DNA of 7,061 nt from Desulfobia sp. (GTDB lineage Bacteria > Desulfobacterota > Desulfobulbia > Desulfobulbales > SURF-16). Positions within the stretch are counted from its first letter, which is position 1. Each line of letters begins with the position of its first letter. Where the stretch lies: contig JAUWDC010000057.1 of assembly GCA_030608985.1 (NCBI GenBank), positions 1-7,061 of the forward strand, written 5' to 3'. The translations under genes and the position numbers were made by a program. The notes under the pieces are model-generated. The model was given only the letters and a program-made list of their open reading frames with translations, was not told the DNA's origin and did no database searches. Below, piece after piece: positions 6,303 to 7,061 of the stretch.

Positions 6303-6885
6303 ATTTGACGACCATACCGTTCAGGAAGACGTCGCAGATTTGAACAGCAGCTTCATCGAGCGTATAATGAGGCTGCGGTGAAAGAATCCAGAGCCGTGTC
6401 ATTTCATCCAAGGCGCCAAAGAATGCACGTTTAATAATACCAGGCATAATTTCGGCACGAAATAATCCTTCCTGTTGCCCTTTGTGAATAATTTCCGAGA
6501 CAATGTCGATATATTCAACAAACTTGGTGTTTCTGTATTCCTGGATAAACTCGTTACTTTGACGAAGCTCCATCTGCAGAACAACAACTAGTTCTCGATG
6601 TTCCTTCAAGAGGTTGAGATGCTGTCGTGCAAAAAGCATAAGCATTTCGACCGGGTCGCTTTCTTTTTCCAGAAGATGTTTTGTTACTAGAATAATTTTC
6701 CCAATTTCTTCCTCAAAAAGAGAAATCAATATATCGTACTTGTTGTTGAAATAAAGATAGATGGTGCCGTCAGCTACTTTTGCTTCTTTGGCAATGTCTG
6801 ATATCCTGGCATTGAAAAACCCTTTGCGGGCAAAAACCTTTATTGCGGCCAGGGTAATTTTTTGATGCTTATCTGATACTCTCAT
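6301..6885 (-). CDS. TetR-family transcriptional regulator, FadR (YsiA)-like
   Basis: This 194-residue protein has the standard TetR layout. The N-terminal DNA-binding domain has its helix-turn-helix at about 28-47 (ISDIAKEAKVADGTIYLYF), followed by NKYDILISLFEEE. The remaining helices form the ligand-binding and dimer domain. From memory, VADGTIYLYF-NK-DILISLF, QMELRQSN (104-111) and FFGALDE (155-161) closely follow Bacillus subtilis FadR (YsiA), which represses fatty-acid degradation genes and is released by long-chain acyl-CoA. A similar role is therefore a reasonable inference, but no target gene is in the window. ATG 6885 is the only usable start: an in-frame TAG lies 18 bp upstream with no other start codon between. 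No Shine-Dalgarno is visible. A good promoter and a palindrome lie upstream, suggesting autoregulation. The 3' end converges on greA. Confidence 0.93.
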   Translation of the reverse strand: MRVSDKHQKITLAAIKVFARKGFFNARISDIAKEAKVADGTIYLYFNNKYDILISLFEEEIGKIILVTKHLLEKESDPVEMLMLFARQHLNLLKEHRELVVVLQMELRQSNEFIQEYRNTKFVEYIDIVSEIIHKGQQEGLFRAEIMPGIIKRAFFGALDEMTRLWILSPQPHYTLDEAAVQICDVFLNGMVVK

Positions 6886-6903
6886 GAGCTTGGGATTGAA
6901 ACG

Positions 6904-6911
6904 CTAATTAG
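6904..6911. repeat. Perfect 8-bp palindrome CTAATTAG
   Basis: CTAATTAG lies between the operator candidate and the start codon of the TetR-type gene, in the predicted 5' leader. It could be a further half of a binding region or chance; nothing else supports a role. Confidence 0.3.
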
Positions 6912-6925
6912 TGAATAGTGATTCA
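6912..6925. promoter_or_regulatory. Candidate TetR/FadR-type operator
   Basis: TGAATAGTGATTCA is an inverted repeat with perfect 5-bp arms (TGAAT/ATTCA) and a 4-bp centre. It lies just downstream of the predicted transcription start of the TetR-type gene, where a bound repressor would block its own promoter. TGAAT half-sites also occur in the Bacillus FadR operator, but the arm length and spacing there differ, so the resemblance is partial. Confidence 0.5.
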
Positions 6926-6936
6926 GTTTGTGCCAC

Positions 6937-6965
6937 AAGATAGGGGCAATAGGCTTCTTTGTCAA
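6937..6965 (-). promoter_or_regulatory. Sigma70-type promoter of the TetR-family gene
   Basis: On the minus strand, a consensus TTGACA (6965-6960) is followed after exactly 17 bp by TATCTT (6942-6937, 4 of 6). The predicted start is near 6930, giving a leader of about 45 nt before the ATG at 6885. Confidence 0.65.
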
Positions 6966-7024
6966 GTATAAAATCTCTGGGGAATTTATGAAGGGAGTAA
7001 TAATCCGCTAACAGTTTAATAGTG

Positions 7025-7061
7025 TTGACATTCTATGTTTACAGACCTCGTTAAATATAAT
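7025..7061 (+). promoter_or_regulatory. Rightward promoter-like boxes at the window edge
   Basis: A consensus TTGACA (7025-7030) and a consensus TATAAT (7056-7061) occur on the plus strand, but 25 bp apart, too far for a standard sigma70 promoter. TTAAAT at 7051-7056 would give 20 bp. They may serve a divergent gene beyond the window, where other elements may lie. Confidence 0.28.

Noticed and set aside
6988..7011. Short frame of seven codons before the window end, possible leader peptide
   Set aside because: Only seven residues (MKGVIIR), no regulatory codon pattern and no attenuator hairpin found.

Overview
This is a 7.06 kb bacterial window of moderate G+C (mid-40s percent by eye). The protein sequences suggest a Gram-negative, deltaproteobacteria-like organism (Desulfobacterota style). 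A periplasmic/outer-membrane protein with a Sec signal peptide and a C-terminal beta-barrel-like region requires an outer membrane. The phylum guess is an inference from overall protein flavour and the intergenic repeat style, and is not proven.

Layout, left to right. Positions 1-107 hold a simple-sequence region of heptads (AAATCNN, with reverse-complement GATTTNN heptads at the left edge) that ends on the base before a start codon. Positions 108-1292 (+) encode a PLP-dependent DegT/DnrJ/EryC1/StrS sugar aminotransferase. A second short-repeat array (two 19-bp copies) starts on its stop codon, followed by a small GC hairpin. Positions 1443-5735 (+) encode a 1430-residue exported TPR protein ending in a probable outer-membrane beta-barrel, an architecture like the exopolysaccharide exporters BcsC, PgaA and PelB. 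Positions 5811-6296 (+) encode the transcript-cleavage factor GreA. Positions 6301-6885 (-) encode a TetR-family regulator resembling Bacillus FadR (YsiA). It converges on greA with only 4 bp between stop codons and has a good sigma70 promoter plus a palindromic operator candidate upstream.

The aminotransferase and the TPR-barrel protein fit together as parts of a surface-polysaccharide locus: nucleotide-sugar amination, then polymer passage across the periplasm and outer membrane. greA and tetR look like unrelated housekeeping and regulatory genes at the edge of that locus.

The most unusual content is repetitive DNA touching or inside coding sequence. A 27-bp unit is tandemly duplicated in frame inside the TPR gene, and a perfect 28-bp inverted copy lies about 150 bp downstream, also read through in frame. 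Two other repeat families abut the aminotransferase exactly at its start and stop codons. The TPR gene also carries a G8 tract that could slip. Three of the four genes lack a visible Shine-Dalgarno sequence; greA is the exception.
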